Positions 41,010 through 48,774 of a DNA stretch of 64,000 nt are shown here, one piece after another (positions within the stretch are counted from its first letter, which is position 1; each line of letters opens with the position of its first letter). A program made the position numbers and the translations under genes. Origin of the DNA: JANNPJ01 sp965200525. GTDB lineage: Bacteria > Actinomycetota > Actinomycetes > Actinomycetales > Kineosporiaceae. Where the stretch lies: positions 434,001 to 498,000 of the forward strand of contig OZ241368.1 of NCBI GenBank assembly GCA_965200525.1, read 5' to 3'. The notes below the pieces were generated by a model. It was not told where the DNA came from. It worked only from the letters and a program-made list of their open reading frames with translations, and did no database searches.

Positions 41010-41602
41010 CCGACTCCCGGCCCTGGGTCACCGCGACCTACCAGGGGCTCGCCGACCTGCTCAGCCGGACGGACGCCGACACCTGGGACGCGCCGTCCCT
41101 GTGCGAGAAGTGGCAGGTGCGCCACGTGATCGCGCACGTGACGATGCCGGTGCGGTTCACGCCGGAACAGTTCGGCGCCGAGATGGCCGCGGCCGGCGGC
41201 GACTTCACCGTGCTGTCCGACACCGTGGCCCTGCGCGACGGTTCCCTGCCGGTGGCCGACCTGCTGGCCCAGCTGCGCTCACCGGCCCTGCACGCCTGGC
41301 AGCCGCCGGGCGGCGGCGCGACCGGCGCCCTCAACCATGCCGTCGTCCACTCGCTGGACGTGACGCTCGCGCTCGCTCGCCCCGCGCTCGCCCCGGCCGA
41401 AGCGATGACGGCCGTCCTCGATCAGCTCACCGCGGCCCAGGGCGCCGTGTTCGGGATCAAACTGGCCGACTTCCGGCTCGAGGCCACCGACACCGATTGG
41501 GGCTGGGGTGACGGCGAACTCGTTCGGGCCGACAGCGGCTCGCTGGTCGCCCTGGTGAGTGGCCGAACCCTGTCCGACGGCCGGACCCTCCCCCGCGCCT
41601 GA
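41006..41602 (+). CDS. maleylpyruvate isomerase-fold (DinB/MDMPI-like) protein
   Basis: 198 residues: WDAPSLCEKWQVRHVIAHVTMP holds the first metal-ligand histidine of the mycothiol-dependent maleylpyruvate isomerase N-domain, and LNHAVVHSLDVTLAL supplies the HxxxD pair. These enzymes often use mycothiol as a cofactor; the substrate is unknown. It is the third gene of the ArsR-SRPBCC operon, coupled by ATGA. Confidence 0.82.
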   Translation: MTDSRPWVTATYQGLADLLSRTDADTWDAPSLCEKWQVRHVIAHVTMPVRFTPEQFGAEMAAAGGDFTVLSDTVALRDGSLPVADLLAQLRSPALHAWQPPGGGATGALNHAVVHSLDVTLALARPALAPAEAMTAVLDQLTAAQGAVFGIKLADFRLEATDTDWGWGDGELVRADSGSLVALVSGRTLSDGRTLPRA

Positions 41603-41626
41603 CCGACACGAGACCTGGGCCGCCGT

Positions 41627-42469
41627 TCAGACCGGTTCCCACCGCCACCCGTTGTTGTCGCGGCAGACGATTTTCCTGCCGTCGCCGGCGACACCCGACG
41701 CCCCGTGGTCGGAGGCGCGGCAGAACTCGCCGGGCTCGTAGCAATTGCCGCTGTTGGTGAGGGGATAGCAGGACGGCGCGGTCGCCTTGGGTTTCGGCTT
41801 CCTCGTTCTCGGCTTCTTCGACTTCTTCGGCGCGGGCGGCTTCGGCTGCACGACAGGCCGCGATGTGACGCTGGGCCGAGTCGTCTTGGCGATGCGAGCT
41901 TTGGCCCTGGTGGAGGCCGGCGCGGGCGAGGCAACCGCGGGGGCGGCGGTGCCGGTGGCTGTTCGGGCGAGATGAGCGCTTGGTGCAGCCGCCGTCCTGG
42001 TGGTCGCCGTCGCCACCACCGGAATCAAGGACTGCCCGGACGGCGTCGAGGCCGGGGCCGTCGCCCCTCCGACGATCAGAACCAGGAGCCCGGCGGTGGT
42101 CGCGACACCGCCGGCCGCCCGCGAGCCGAGCCTGGCCCAGCCGACCTGACCGCGGGCCAGGGCAACGATGCCAACCACCAAGACGTACAGGCCGGCCATG
42201 ATCAGACCAGAGCTGAGGCCTCCGCTGAGCAGACCGAGCAGGGCCGCGGCGACCAGGCCGGCCCAGCCCACCCACCGGGACATCTGGCCGTCCGAGCCTG
42301 ACCGAACTGGTCCAGCCTGTCGGGCGAACGTCGGAAAGTCGTCGTCCAGCCAGAACAGCCAGCCCTTGGGCGCCTGCGGCCAGTTCGGGTCGGGCTGCCA
42401 GTTCGGCGAGGGCTGCCATCCCGGGGGCGGGGTCGGCCATCCGGGCGGCGGATTGAAGCGGGAAGGCAC
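41627..42469 (-). CDS. proline-rich membrane protein with C-terminal cysteine module
   Basis: 280 residues. The N-terminus is proline/tryptophan rich with short repeats (PPGWPTPPPGWQPSPNWQPDPNW). Three hydrophobic segments lie at about 65-135. A Thr/Ala/Pro-rich linker follows, then a lysine-rich stretch. The last 45 residues are a compact cysteine module (CYPLTNSGNCYEPGEFCRASDHG...GRKIVCRDNNGWRWE), which resembles DUF3761-type extracellular domains. Topology suggests the cysteine module is outside the cell. GTG 42469 has GAGGAA upstream. Function is unknown. Confidence 0.7.
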   Translation of the reverse strand: MPSRFNPPPGWPTPPPGWQPSPNWQPDPNWPQAPKGWLFWLDDDFPTFARQAGPVRSGSDGQMSRWVGWAGLVAAALLGLLSGGLSSGLIMAGLYVLVVGIVALARGQVGWARLGSRAAGGVATTAGLLVLIVGGATAPASTPSGQSLIPVVATATTRTAAAPSAHLARTATGTAAPAVASPAPASTRAKARIAKTTRPSVTSRPVVQPKPPAPKKSKKPRTRKPKPKATAPSCYPLTNSGNCYEPGEFCRASDHGASGVAGDGRKIVCRDNNGWRWEPV

Positions 42470-42627
42470 GGGCGTTCCTCAAGTCTCGCAAGCCGGTTCG
42501 TCGCCGTCACTATTCGCCGATCCGCGTACGGATGTGGCAGAAGCACATGAAACCGGCCGAATCTGACCGGACGGCCATGTTCGGTGTCGGGAGAACGGAG
42601 GATGGGATGGGCGCCACTGCCGAGTGT

Positions 42628-43089
42628 CTAGTGCTCGCCCTTGACCACGAAGTAGGTGCCCCGGATGACGCCGGCCAACTTCGACTTCTGAGTCGCGAAC
42701 TTGAATTTCGAACTGAGTTCCAGAGGCACATCCATGCCCTCGGACAGCTTGAACCCGACGGCCCGCTTGCCGCCGTCCTCCAGCCCGTACATGACGTTGA
42801 TCGCGAGGCCGGACTCGTAGAAGACGTAGGCGAAGCGGATCCCGGCGGTGACGAAGGCGGCCGTCTCCAGCGGGGGCGACTCGATCACGATGTCCCGTTC
42901 CTTGAGGACGCCGTTGACCCAGTCGATCGTGTCGCCCGACTCCGCCGCGGGCTCGACCGTGAAGACATGGTCGTACTTGTTCTTGAAGTAGCGGGCCTCA
43001 TTCGCCCTCAGGCCGGCCAGCCGCTCGGCCACCGGGGACGATTCCAGCCCGGTGGCCGAGACGTTCTGAAAGTCGACGGCGTACGGCAT
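42628..43089 (-). CDS. hypothetical conserved protein
   Basis: 153 residues without signal or membrane segments: YAVDFQNVSATGLESSPVAERLAGLRANEARYFKNKYDHVFTVEP, then WVNGVLKERDIVIESPPLETAAFVTAGIRFAYVFYESGLAINVMYGLEDGGKRAVGFKLSEGMDVPL. The aromatic, strand-rich build argues for a folded protein, but I do not recognise the family. Third-position GC is high. It is divergent from hsp20. Confidence 0.65.
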   Translation of the reverse strand: MPYAVDFQNVSATGLESSPVAERLAGLRANEARYFKNKYDHVFTVEPAAESGDTIDWVNGVLKERDIVIESPPLETAAFVTAGIRFAYVFYESGLAINVMYGLEDGGKRAVGFKLSEGMDVPLELSSKFKFATQKSKLAGVIRGTYFVVKGEH

Positions 43090-43209
43090 CAGTAGCCTCC
43101 CGGACCGAGCAGCGATTGGACCCGCCCACCGTACGACCCGGCGGCCGCGCCGGCCCGCTCCACGAACGGGTACCGGGAGCGATCGGCCGACAATTTTTGG
43201 TCACGCCGG

Positions 43210-43239
43210 TTGCAAGCTGCCGGGGCCGGGTGCTAAAAT
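43210..43239 (+). promoter_or_regulatory. hsp20 promoter
   Basis: TTGCAA at 43210-43215, an 18-base spacer and TAAAAT at 43234-43239. Transcription would begin near 43246, right where the leader stem starts. Confidence 0.6.
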
Positions 43240-43247
43240 ATCTACAT

Positions 43248-43297
43248 CAGCCACGGCACATTAGCTGAGACGATGGCCTCAAGTACGGCCGTGGCTG
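43248..43297 (+). promoter_or_regulatory. stem-loop in the hsp20 5' leader
   Basis: CAGCCACGGC (43248-43257) pairs perfectly with GCCGTGGCTG (43288-43297) across a 30-base loop. The stem begins at the predicted transcript start, and its 3' arm ends 31 bases before the GGAGG of hsp20. It could stabilise the message or control translation; a DNA-binding site is also possible. Confidence 0.5.
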
Positions 43298-43342
43298 GTC
43301 GAAGGACACATGCATCAGAACGTCTTGATGGAGGTGGCAGCA

Positions 43343-43765
43343 ATGCTCGTGCGAACCGATCCTTTCCGTGACCTGGACCGGTTGACCCAGCAAGTTTTCG
43401 GCACGTCGACCCGCCCGGCGGTCATGCCGATGGATGCCTGGCGCGAGAAGGACACATTCGTGGTGGAATTCGACCTGCCGGGGGTAGACCCGGAGTCGGT
43501 CGACCTGGACGTCGAACGAAACGTCCTCACCGTGCGGGCCGAGCGGCCCGCCCGGGATTTCGAGGGTGAGCAGCTCGCATCCGAGCGCCCGCGCGGTGTA
43601 TTCAGCCGGCAGCTCATCCTGGGTGACAACCTCGACACCGAGCAGGTCAGCGCCAGCTACGACAACGGGGTGCTGCGCCTGCAGATCCCGGTGGCAGAGA
43701 AGGCCAAGCCCCGCAAGATCAGCATCAGCCGGTCCTCGAAGGAACCACGGGCGATTCACGCCTGA
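43343..43765 (+). CDS. hsp20: Hsp20/alpha-crystallin small heat-shock protein
   Basis: 140 residues from ATG 43343 with GGAGGTGG 5 bases upstream; ATG 43310 upstream is less well placed. The alpha-crystallin domain spans about 35-125: MPMDAWREKDTFVVEFDLPGVDPESVDLDVERNVLTVRAERP, then GVFSRQLILGDNLDTEQVSASYDNGVLRLQIPVAEKAKPRKISI, with the GVLxLxIP motif. It is an ATP-independent holdase chaperone in the cytosol. The leader has a strong promoter and a long-range stem. A small gene follows after 27 bases. Confidence 0.93.
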   Translation: MLVRTDPFRDLDRLTQQVFGTSTRPAVMPMDAWREKDTFVVEFDLPGVDPESVDLDVERNVLTVRAERPARDFEGEQLASERPRGVFSRQLILGDNLDTEQVSASYDNGVLRLQIPVAEKAKPRKISISRSSKEPRAIHA

Positions 43766-43792
43766 GGCCCCGACTGAACCCGGGGCACGCTG

Positions 43793-44095
43793 ATGACTTC
43801 CGTTGCCGCGCACAATATCCAGCATCAGTGCGTCACCCTCGAATGGGAGATTGTCGACCTGCTGCTGAGCGACGACAGCGCGGTTGAGGAAATGTTCGAG
43901 GACATCGTCGCCACCGAATGGCCCCCCACACCAGTTGCGCCGATCATCGACCCGCCAGGCGCTCCGGGCAGCACGGCTGGTGCCGACAAACTCGAACCCG
44001 GTCCGAGCCGCCCCAGGCTCATCCCGCAGTACCGGATCCACCGTCCCGGTGCCGGCGGGTGGGCCAGGGAACGCTCACCCTCGCCTGTCCGATGA
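43793..44095 (+). CDS. small hypothetical protein after hsp20
   Basis: 100 residues from ATG 43793. The first 45 residues are acidic and helical (LEWEIVDLLLSDDSAVEEMFEDIVATEWP), a pattern I associate with small actinobacterial proteins of unknown function; the remainder is proline rich. It follows hsp20 by 27 bases on the same strand and may share its message. The ribosome site is weak. Confidence 0.5.
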   Translation: MTSVAAHNIQHQCVTLEWEIVDLLLSDDSAVEEMFEDIVATEWPPTPVAPIIDPPGAPGSTAGADKLEPGPSRPRLIPQYRIHRPGAGGWARERSPSPVR

Positions 44096-44280
44096 GCCTT
44101 CACATGCTCGAGGAGCCGATCAGACCCATGCACCGGAGGTGATGCCCACTCATGAGGACATTTTCTGGCCCGTCGGCGGCAACAGTGAGCCCGGTCGATG
44201 AATCCGGTGGCCGCCACGGTGCCGACTCAGGGAGCTGAGTTGTCGGCACCCTTCCAGCCGGCAGTTCAAGCTGTCCACCA

Positions 44281-44322
44281 CGGGCAGGGTGCCCGATGCT
44301 GCGGCATCGGGGACCCTGCCCG
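44281..44322. terminator. long imperfect hairpin, possible terminator
   Basis: CGGGCAGGGT pairs with ACCCTGCCCG, and the inner CCCGATGC pairs with GCATCGGG around a TGCG loop, with one internal G-G mismatch: 18 pairs in total. It lies 186 bases after the hsp20 partner gene. Confidence 0.45.
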
Positions 44323-44566
44323 CTTCCCGTACGCCGCTGTTCCTCTTGTCGGCAACGAGGAGGCACGGGCCAGGTGCGGAGCTCGCGCACGCCTCGGCTC
44401 CATCCCGGCAGCGCTCATGGCCGACACGCAGCACAGGAAATCTATCCTCGTGGGACTAGACATCAGCGGCCGACTGGGCTACGTTTCTTCTCATTGATCA
44501 AGAGTCCGACGGCGTGGCAGAGGCGAACTGCCCGCGCAAGGCACAAGCGAAGCCGTAGCAACGGCG

Positions 44567-44592
44567 GGTCGGGACCCCACGCACGGAGGGGC
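44567..44592. repeat. 26-base direct repeat, copy 1
   Basis: Begins GGTCGGGACCCCACGCACGG and is identical to 44618-44643; the period is 51 bases. Both copies are followed by a related CGGCCACA stretch. Confidence 0.85.
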
Positions 44593-44617
44593 GCTCGGCC
44601 ACAAGAACAGCGCAACA

Positions 44618-44643
44618 GGTCGGGACCCCACGCACGGAGGGGC
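44618..44643. repeat. 26-base direct repeat, copy 2
   Basis: Exact copy of 44567-44592. Only two copies are present and the 25-base interval is not typical of CRISPR spacers. Confidence 0.85.
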
Positions 44644-44899
44644 CGCCCGGCCACAGGTTCGAGTGTGTGGTTGTTAGATCTAGGTTTCGGTCTCTCACAC
44701 GAAAGGGAAGGGAACTCACAGTCTGATCGCCCGCTCTCGCAGGAGATTCTCCTGTGGCAGCGGCTACCGCAGTCCCATCAGATAGCGAGGTGGTCTCCGG
44801 TCACGACTACGCGATCCCTGCTCGGCTTCCGTTTGCGGCAGTCAGTGCAGGAATGACCTACCGGCACTGCCGGTAGCCAAAGAGGTTTCTGTCCGTTTC

Positions 44900-44931
44900 C
44901 AGGGCCCCGGTGCTACGGCACCGGGGCCCTG
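44900..44931. terminator. perfect 14-bp hairpin with TACG loop
   Basis: CAGGGCCCCGGTGC, TACG, GCACCGGGGCCCTG. A UACG tetraloop gives a very stable RNA hairpin. It is 75 bases upstream of the MerR start, so it is either a terminator of upstream transcription or part of the MerR leader. Confidence 0.55.
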
Positions 44932-45005
44932 CCCACATTTCTCATCCAGGCCCGCGCCATATCGATCCGTTTGGCTGCACCATCATTTTCGTATCACGGA
45001 GTGCG

Positions 45006-45365
45006 ATGACCACCAGCGAAAACCTTGACGACGACCACTACCCCGCATACACGATGGGCCGGGCCGCCGAAATGATCGGCGCCACCCCCGGCTTTTTGCG
45101 TAGCCTCGACGAGGCCAAATTCTTGACCCCTCAACGCTCCGACGGTGGCCACCGCCGCTACTCGCGCCATCAGCTACGTCTGGCCGCCCGAGTGCGGACC
45201 CTGCTCGACAACGGCACCGCCCTGGAGCCGGCCTGCCGCATCGTCACCCTGGAAGACCAACTCAACGACGCCCAGCGTCTCAACGCTGAATACGAGGCCA
45301 AGCAGCCGCCCGCCGATCCAGAGCGCCCGAGCACAGCCGACGCACCCCCGCAGTTGTCGTCCTGA
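45006..45365 (+). CDS. MerR/HspR-like regulator
   Basis: 119 residues from ATG 45006 with CGGAG upstream. The winged helix reads AYTMGRAAEMIGATPGFLRSLDEAKFLTPQRSDGGHRRYSRHQLRLAARVRTLLDNGTALEPACRIV, that is, the MerR HTH plus wing (GGHRRYS). A short coiled coil (LEDQLNDAQRLNAEYEA) and a disordered tail follow. No effector domain is present. Its nearness to hsp20 suggests a stress-linked role, but the family alone does not show it. Confidence 0.8.
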   Translation: MTTSENLDDDHYPAYTMGRAAEMIGATPGFLRSLDEAKFLTPQRSDGGHRRYSRHQLRLAARVRTLLDNGTALEPACRIVTLEDQLNDAQRLNAEYEAKQPPADPERPSTADAPPQLSS

Positions 45366-45450
45366 GACGATCGGCGCACTTGCGGTGGTCAACCGACATC
45401 CGATCCGCTCACCAAATCCGACCGAACGGCTGGCCGTGGCCACATTTCAG

Positions 45451-46209
45451 TCAGGCCGGGTTGAGCAGATCGCCGGGATGGGCGGGAGGGTCCTCAGGGC
45501 CGGCCGGCGCCGTGCGCAGGGCCTCGTCGTCAGCCGATTCACCGGCTGAAAGAGTGAGCACGAGGGCCAGATACCGGGGTGAATCCGGGGATGGCTGCAG
45601 TCGGCCGATCTGCTCGTAGCCCCAGTGCTCGTACTGAGCCAGGGCCGGATTATCGGCCCGGACGAGGACAGTCACCCGTTCCTGCTGACCACCGGCCAGC
45701 AGCGCGGCATGCATGGCGCTGGCCACGCCGACGCCGCGATGGTCGGCCCGCACATGCAGCTCGTTGAGCGCGAACGTCCGCGAACCGGTCTCGGTCGTGA
45801 ATTCCTCCGGAGCCGGATCCAGCAGCCCCAGCCACCAGCGGGTGCCCACAGGCAGGACGTATCCGAAGACGTAGCCGACCAGGTCGTCGCCCGCACGGGC
45901 CGTGACCAGCCGGAACCCCGGAGAAGTCAGATAGCTGTGCAACCGTTCGGCGAATCGCTCGGCGGAATAGAACGGCTCGTCCTGCTGGGCCGTACCGGCG
46001 TGCGCGGCGGCATGCAGGGCGCTTAACTGACCGGCCAATCCGGCGGCTTCGGCGGCGTCGCGAGCTTCGATCACCAGCTCGTCCACCCGAGCCTGTTCGT
46101 GGAGTCCCACGTCTGCCACCTTCCGGTACCGATCGTGCGAGTCGCGTTCACCGACCAGAAGATTCACGCGGATCCGGGCCGGGGACAACTCGAGCGCACC
46201 AGGGTTCAC
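45451..46209 (-). CDS. GNAT acetyltransferase
   Basis: Up to 252 residues; the first 40 are weakly supported and the true start may be a GTG near VADVGLHEQ. The GNAT core reads GDDLVGYVFGYVLPVGTRWWLGLL, NELHVRADHRGVGVASAMHAALLAGGQQERVTVLVRADNPALAQYEHWGYEQIGR, with the acetyl-CoA loop RGVGVA. The tail is acidic and disordered. The substrate is unknown. It is divergent from the PLP decarboxylase gene. Confidence 0.78.
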   Translation of the reverse strand: MNPGALELSPARIRVNLLVGERDSHDRYRKVADVGLHEQARVDELVIEARDAAEAAGLAGQLSALHAAAHAGTAQQDEPFYSAERFAERLHSYLTSPGFRLVTARAGDDLVGYVFGYVLPVGTRWWLGLLDPAPEEFTTETGSRTFALNELHVRADHRGVGVASAMHAALLAGGQQERVTVLVRADNPALAQYEHWGYEQIGRLQPSPDSPRYLALVLTLSAGESADDEALRTAPAGPEDPPAHPGDLLNPA

Positions 46210-46286
46210 TCGCGGCGGATCGCCTCACATGCTCTTTCACACGGCGGTCGTGGATGGTTGCCTATCCACCAGGAGAGGATGACCAC

Positions 46287-47678
46287 GTGCCATTCAGGGG
46301 CAAGGACTTCACGCCGGCGCTGAGCCGGGCGGCCGAGCACGCGCAGGGCTGGCTGCAGTCGGTCGAGGACCGCCCGGTGAAGCCGCGAGCGACGATCCAG
46401 CAGATGCTCGACGTCTTCGGTGGGCCGCTGCCGGCCGAGGGCTGCCCGCCCGAGGAGGTGGTCGACCAGTTGGCCGACGGGGCCGAACCGGGCCTGATGG
46501 CGATCCAGTCGGGCCGATTCTTCGGCTGGGTGATGGGCGGCACGCTGCCGGCCGCCCTGGGGGCGGACTGGCTGGTCAGCGCCTGGGACCAGAACGCCGG
46601 CATGCGCTCGGCCACGCCCGCCGTGGTCGCCCTGGAGGACGTCGCCGGGCAGTGGCTGCTGGACCTGCTCGGCCTGCCGGCCCCCTGTGACGTCGGGTTC
46701 GTCACCGGGGCCACCATGGCCAACTTCACCGGCCTGGCCGCGGCCCGCTTCGCCGTCCTGCAGCGAGTCGGATGGGATGTTCACGACCAGGGGCTGACCG
46801 GCTCTCCGCGGGTGCACGTGCTGGTCGGGGCCGAGCGGCACGACACCGTCGATCTGGCCCTGCGTTACCTGGGCCTGGGCCGCCCGAGCGTGGTCGACGC
46901 CGACGAGCAGGGCCGCATGCGCCTCGACGCGCTGGCCGAGGCGCTCGATCACGTGCCCGCCGGTGCCCCGCTGATCGTGGCCCTGCAGGCCGGCAACCTT
47001 CACTCCGGCGCCTTCGACCCGTTCGCGGACGCCGTGGCGCTGGTTCACGCGCGCGGCGGCTGGGTGCATGTCGACGGCGCATTCGGACTATGGGCTGCTG
47101 CCTGCCCCGCGCTGGCCCCGCTCACCGCCGGCGTGGCCACCGCCGACTCCTGGGCGACTGACGGGCACAAGACCCTCAATACGCCCTACGACTGCGGCGT
47201 CGTGATGGTCGCCGACCGGGCTGCGCTGCGGGCCGCGATGGGCGTGCACACCAGCTACCTCAGCGCCGACGTCACCGGCTCGGGCAACCCCTTCGAGAAG
47301 GTGCCCGAACTCTCGCGAAGGGCCCGCGGCGTCCCGGTCTGGGCCGCCCTGCGCTCGCTCGGGCGCACCGGGGTCGCCGCCCAGGTCGAGGGCCTCACCG
47401 CCCAGGCCCGGGCGATCGCCGACGGCGTGGACGCGATCGAGGGGGCCGAGGTGCTCAACGACGTGGTCTACACCCAAATCTGCATCAGTTTCGGCGACGA
47501 CGAGCGCACCCGGGCGATCACCGCGCACCTGATCGAGAGCGGCGAGGTCTGGATGTCGGGGTCACGCTGGCGCGATCGCGACGTTCTGCGGGTGTCGGTG
47601 TCCAACCGGGCGACCGGGCCGCTGGACGTCGAGCGGGCCGTGGCCGCCGTTGCGCAGGCGGTGGCAGCGACGCGGTGA
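46287..47678 (+). CDS. PLP-dependent group II decarboxylase-like enzyme
   Basis: 463 residues. The fold I aminotransferase pattern is clear: VGFVTGATMANFTGLAAARFAVL near the phosphate-binding part, WVHVDGAFGLWAA with the cofactor Asp, and WATDGHKTLNTPYDCG with the PLP lysine K295. It resembles aromatic-amino-acid or glutamate decarboxylase-like proteins; the substrate is not predictable, and some relatives are lyases or aminotransferases. GTG 46287 is chosen because AGAGGA lies about 7 bases upstream; ATG 46254 is less favourable. Confidence 0.86.
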   Translation: MPFRGKDFTPALSRAAEHAQGWLQSVEDRPVKPRATIQQMLDVFGGPLPAEGCPPEEVVDQLADGAEPGLMAIQSGRFFGWVMGGTLPAALGADWLVSAWDQNAGMRSATPAVVALEDVAGQWLLDLLGLPAPCDVGFVTGATMANFTGLAAARFAVLQRVGWDVHDQGLTGSPRVHVLVGAERHDTVDLALRYLGLGRPSVVDADEQGRMRLDALAEALDHVPAGAPLIVALQAGNLHSGAFDPFADAVALVHARGGWVHVDGAFGLWAAACPALAPLTAGVATADSWATDGHKTLNTPYDCGVVMVADRAALRAAMGVHTSYLSADVTGSGNPFEKVPELSRRARGVPVWAALRSLGRTGVAAQVEGLTAQARAIADGVDAIEGAEVLNDVVYTQICISFGDDERTRAITAHLIESGEVWMSGSRWRDRDVLRVSVSNRATGPLDVERAVAAVAQAVAATR

Positions 47679-47739
47679 CCACGTCGAGCACCGGCCGAGG
47701 GGCGTACCGAAATGTGCCGGCTCGATCCGTGGAGTAAGC

Positions 47740-47895
47740 ATGAGCTACGAACCTGTCGCCGGTACTGCGGCGGGCTCACGCGCGGTTCAAAGCGAGGACC
47801 GCTGCGATGTCCCGCAGGTGGGCGTCGCCTTCACCTGGCCTGTGTCCGGCGAGCGGCACACGCCTGACCTGGTCCGGTGCGACCTGCGCGCGTAG
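47740..47895 (+). CDS. possible 51-aa protein
   Basis: ATG 47740 with GGAG 6 bases upstream encodes MSYEPVAGTAAGSRAVQSED and 31 further residues. There is no domain or membrane segment. Only the ribosome site and position (between two same-strand genes) support it. Confidence 0.22.
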   Translation: MSYEPVAGTAAGSRAVQSEDRCDVPQVGVAFTWPVSGERHTPDLVRCDLRA

Positions 47896-47934
47896 TGGGT
47901 ACTCGTCGCGATGGACAGCTCGGAAGGAATTCAC

Positions 47935-48774
47935 ATGGTTGACAAGATCCAGTCCTCGCAGGCTCAGGCCTCGAACGACGTCGCCCGCCATCGCCCCCTG
48001 GCCGTCGTGACCGGGGCCTCCAGCGGGATCGGTTACGCACTGGCCCACCAGTTCGCCGAGAACGGGTTCGATCTGCTGATCACGGCCGAGGAAGCCGGTC
48101 TGCCAGAGGCCGCGCGGCAATTGGCCGAACTGGGAACAGATGTCCGCTCGGTGCCTGCCGATCTGCGCAGTTTCGAGGCGGTGGAGGGCCTGGCCCGCGA
48201 GGTTCTGAACGCCGGAACCGTCGATGCCCTGGCTCTCAACGCCGGCATCGGGGTGAGCGGACCGTTCGCCACCGGGCCCGATCTGCAGAGCGAACTCGAC
48301 GTTGTGGCCGTGAACGTCACCTCGCAGGTGCATCTGGCTCGGCGAGTGCTACCGCACCTGGTTCAGCAGAAGTCCGGGCGGGTCCTGATCACGTCGTCCA
48401 TCGCCGCCCTGCAGCCCGGCCCCTACGAGGCGGTCTATGCCGCGTCCAAGGCCTTCCTGGACTCCTTCGCCGAAGCGCTGCGCACAGAACTCAAGGACAG
48501 CGGGGTTACCGTGACGTCCCTTCTGCCCGGCCCCACCGACACGAACTTCTTCGCTCGCGCTGACCTGGAGGACACCCGGCTGGGCGCAGGACCCAAGGAC
48601 GACCCGGCTCAGGTGGCCCAGCAGGCCTACGAGGCACTGATGAAGGGTGATGACCGCGTGGTTGCCGGCTCGTTCAAGAACAAGGTGATGGCTGCGGGAG
48701 GCAAGCTCATGTCGCAGAAGTCCAATGCGGCGGCCCACGCCAAGCTCAGCGAGCCAGGTTCGGCCAACGACTGA
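47935..48774 (+). CDS. short-chain dehydrogenase/reductase
   Basis: 279 residues from ATG 47935 with GGAAGGA upstream. The NAD(P) motif is GASSGIG, followed by NAGIGVSG and the active site S in LITSSIAAL with YAASK. The C-terminus is longer than in FabG types and basic (SFKNKVMAAGGKLMSQKSNAA), as in SDRs named DltE/YqjQ-like. The substrate is unknown. It is the last gene before a long gap. Confidence 0.87.
   Translation: MVDKIQSSQAQASNDVARHRPLAVVTGASSGIGYALAHQFAENGFDLLITAEEAGLPEAARQLAELGTDVRSVPADLRSFEAVEGLAREVLNAGTVDALALNAGIGVSGPFATGPDLQSELDVVAVNVTSQVHLARRVLPHLVQQKSGRVLITSSIAALQPGPYEAVYAASKAFLDSFAEALRTELKDSGVTVTSLLPGPTDTNFFARADLEDTRLGAGPKDDPAQVAQQAYEALMKGDDRVVAGSFKNKVMAAGGKLMSQKSNAAAHAKLSEPGSAND

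Larger units (their letters stand above)
44096..45005. other. hairpin-rich stretch without a confident gene
   Basis: 910 bases between the hsp20 partner gene and the MerR gene. It holds two long hairpins (44281-44322 and 44900-44931) and two exact 26-base direct repeats (44567-44592 and 44618-44643). A 26-codon fragment from ATG 44417 reads MADTQHRKSILVGLDISGR, like the start of an actinobacterial regulatory protein. No full ORF has coding character. Confidence 0.5.

Noticed and set aside
43261..43290. HspR-binding HAIR site in the hsp20 leader
   Set aside because: CTGAG and CTCAAG halves are present, but the spacing is 8 instead of 9 between the core tetramers and the left arm is imperfect.
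44567..44643. A two-repeat CRISPR array
   Set aside because: Only two copies, a 25-base interval that shares sequence with the flank after copy 2, and no cas genes in the window. The repeat's CCCCACGCACGG core is faintly like type I-E repeats, but the evidence is too thin.
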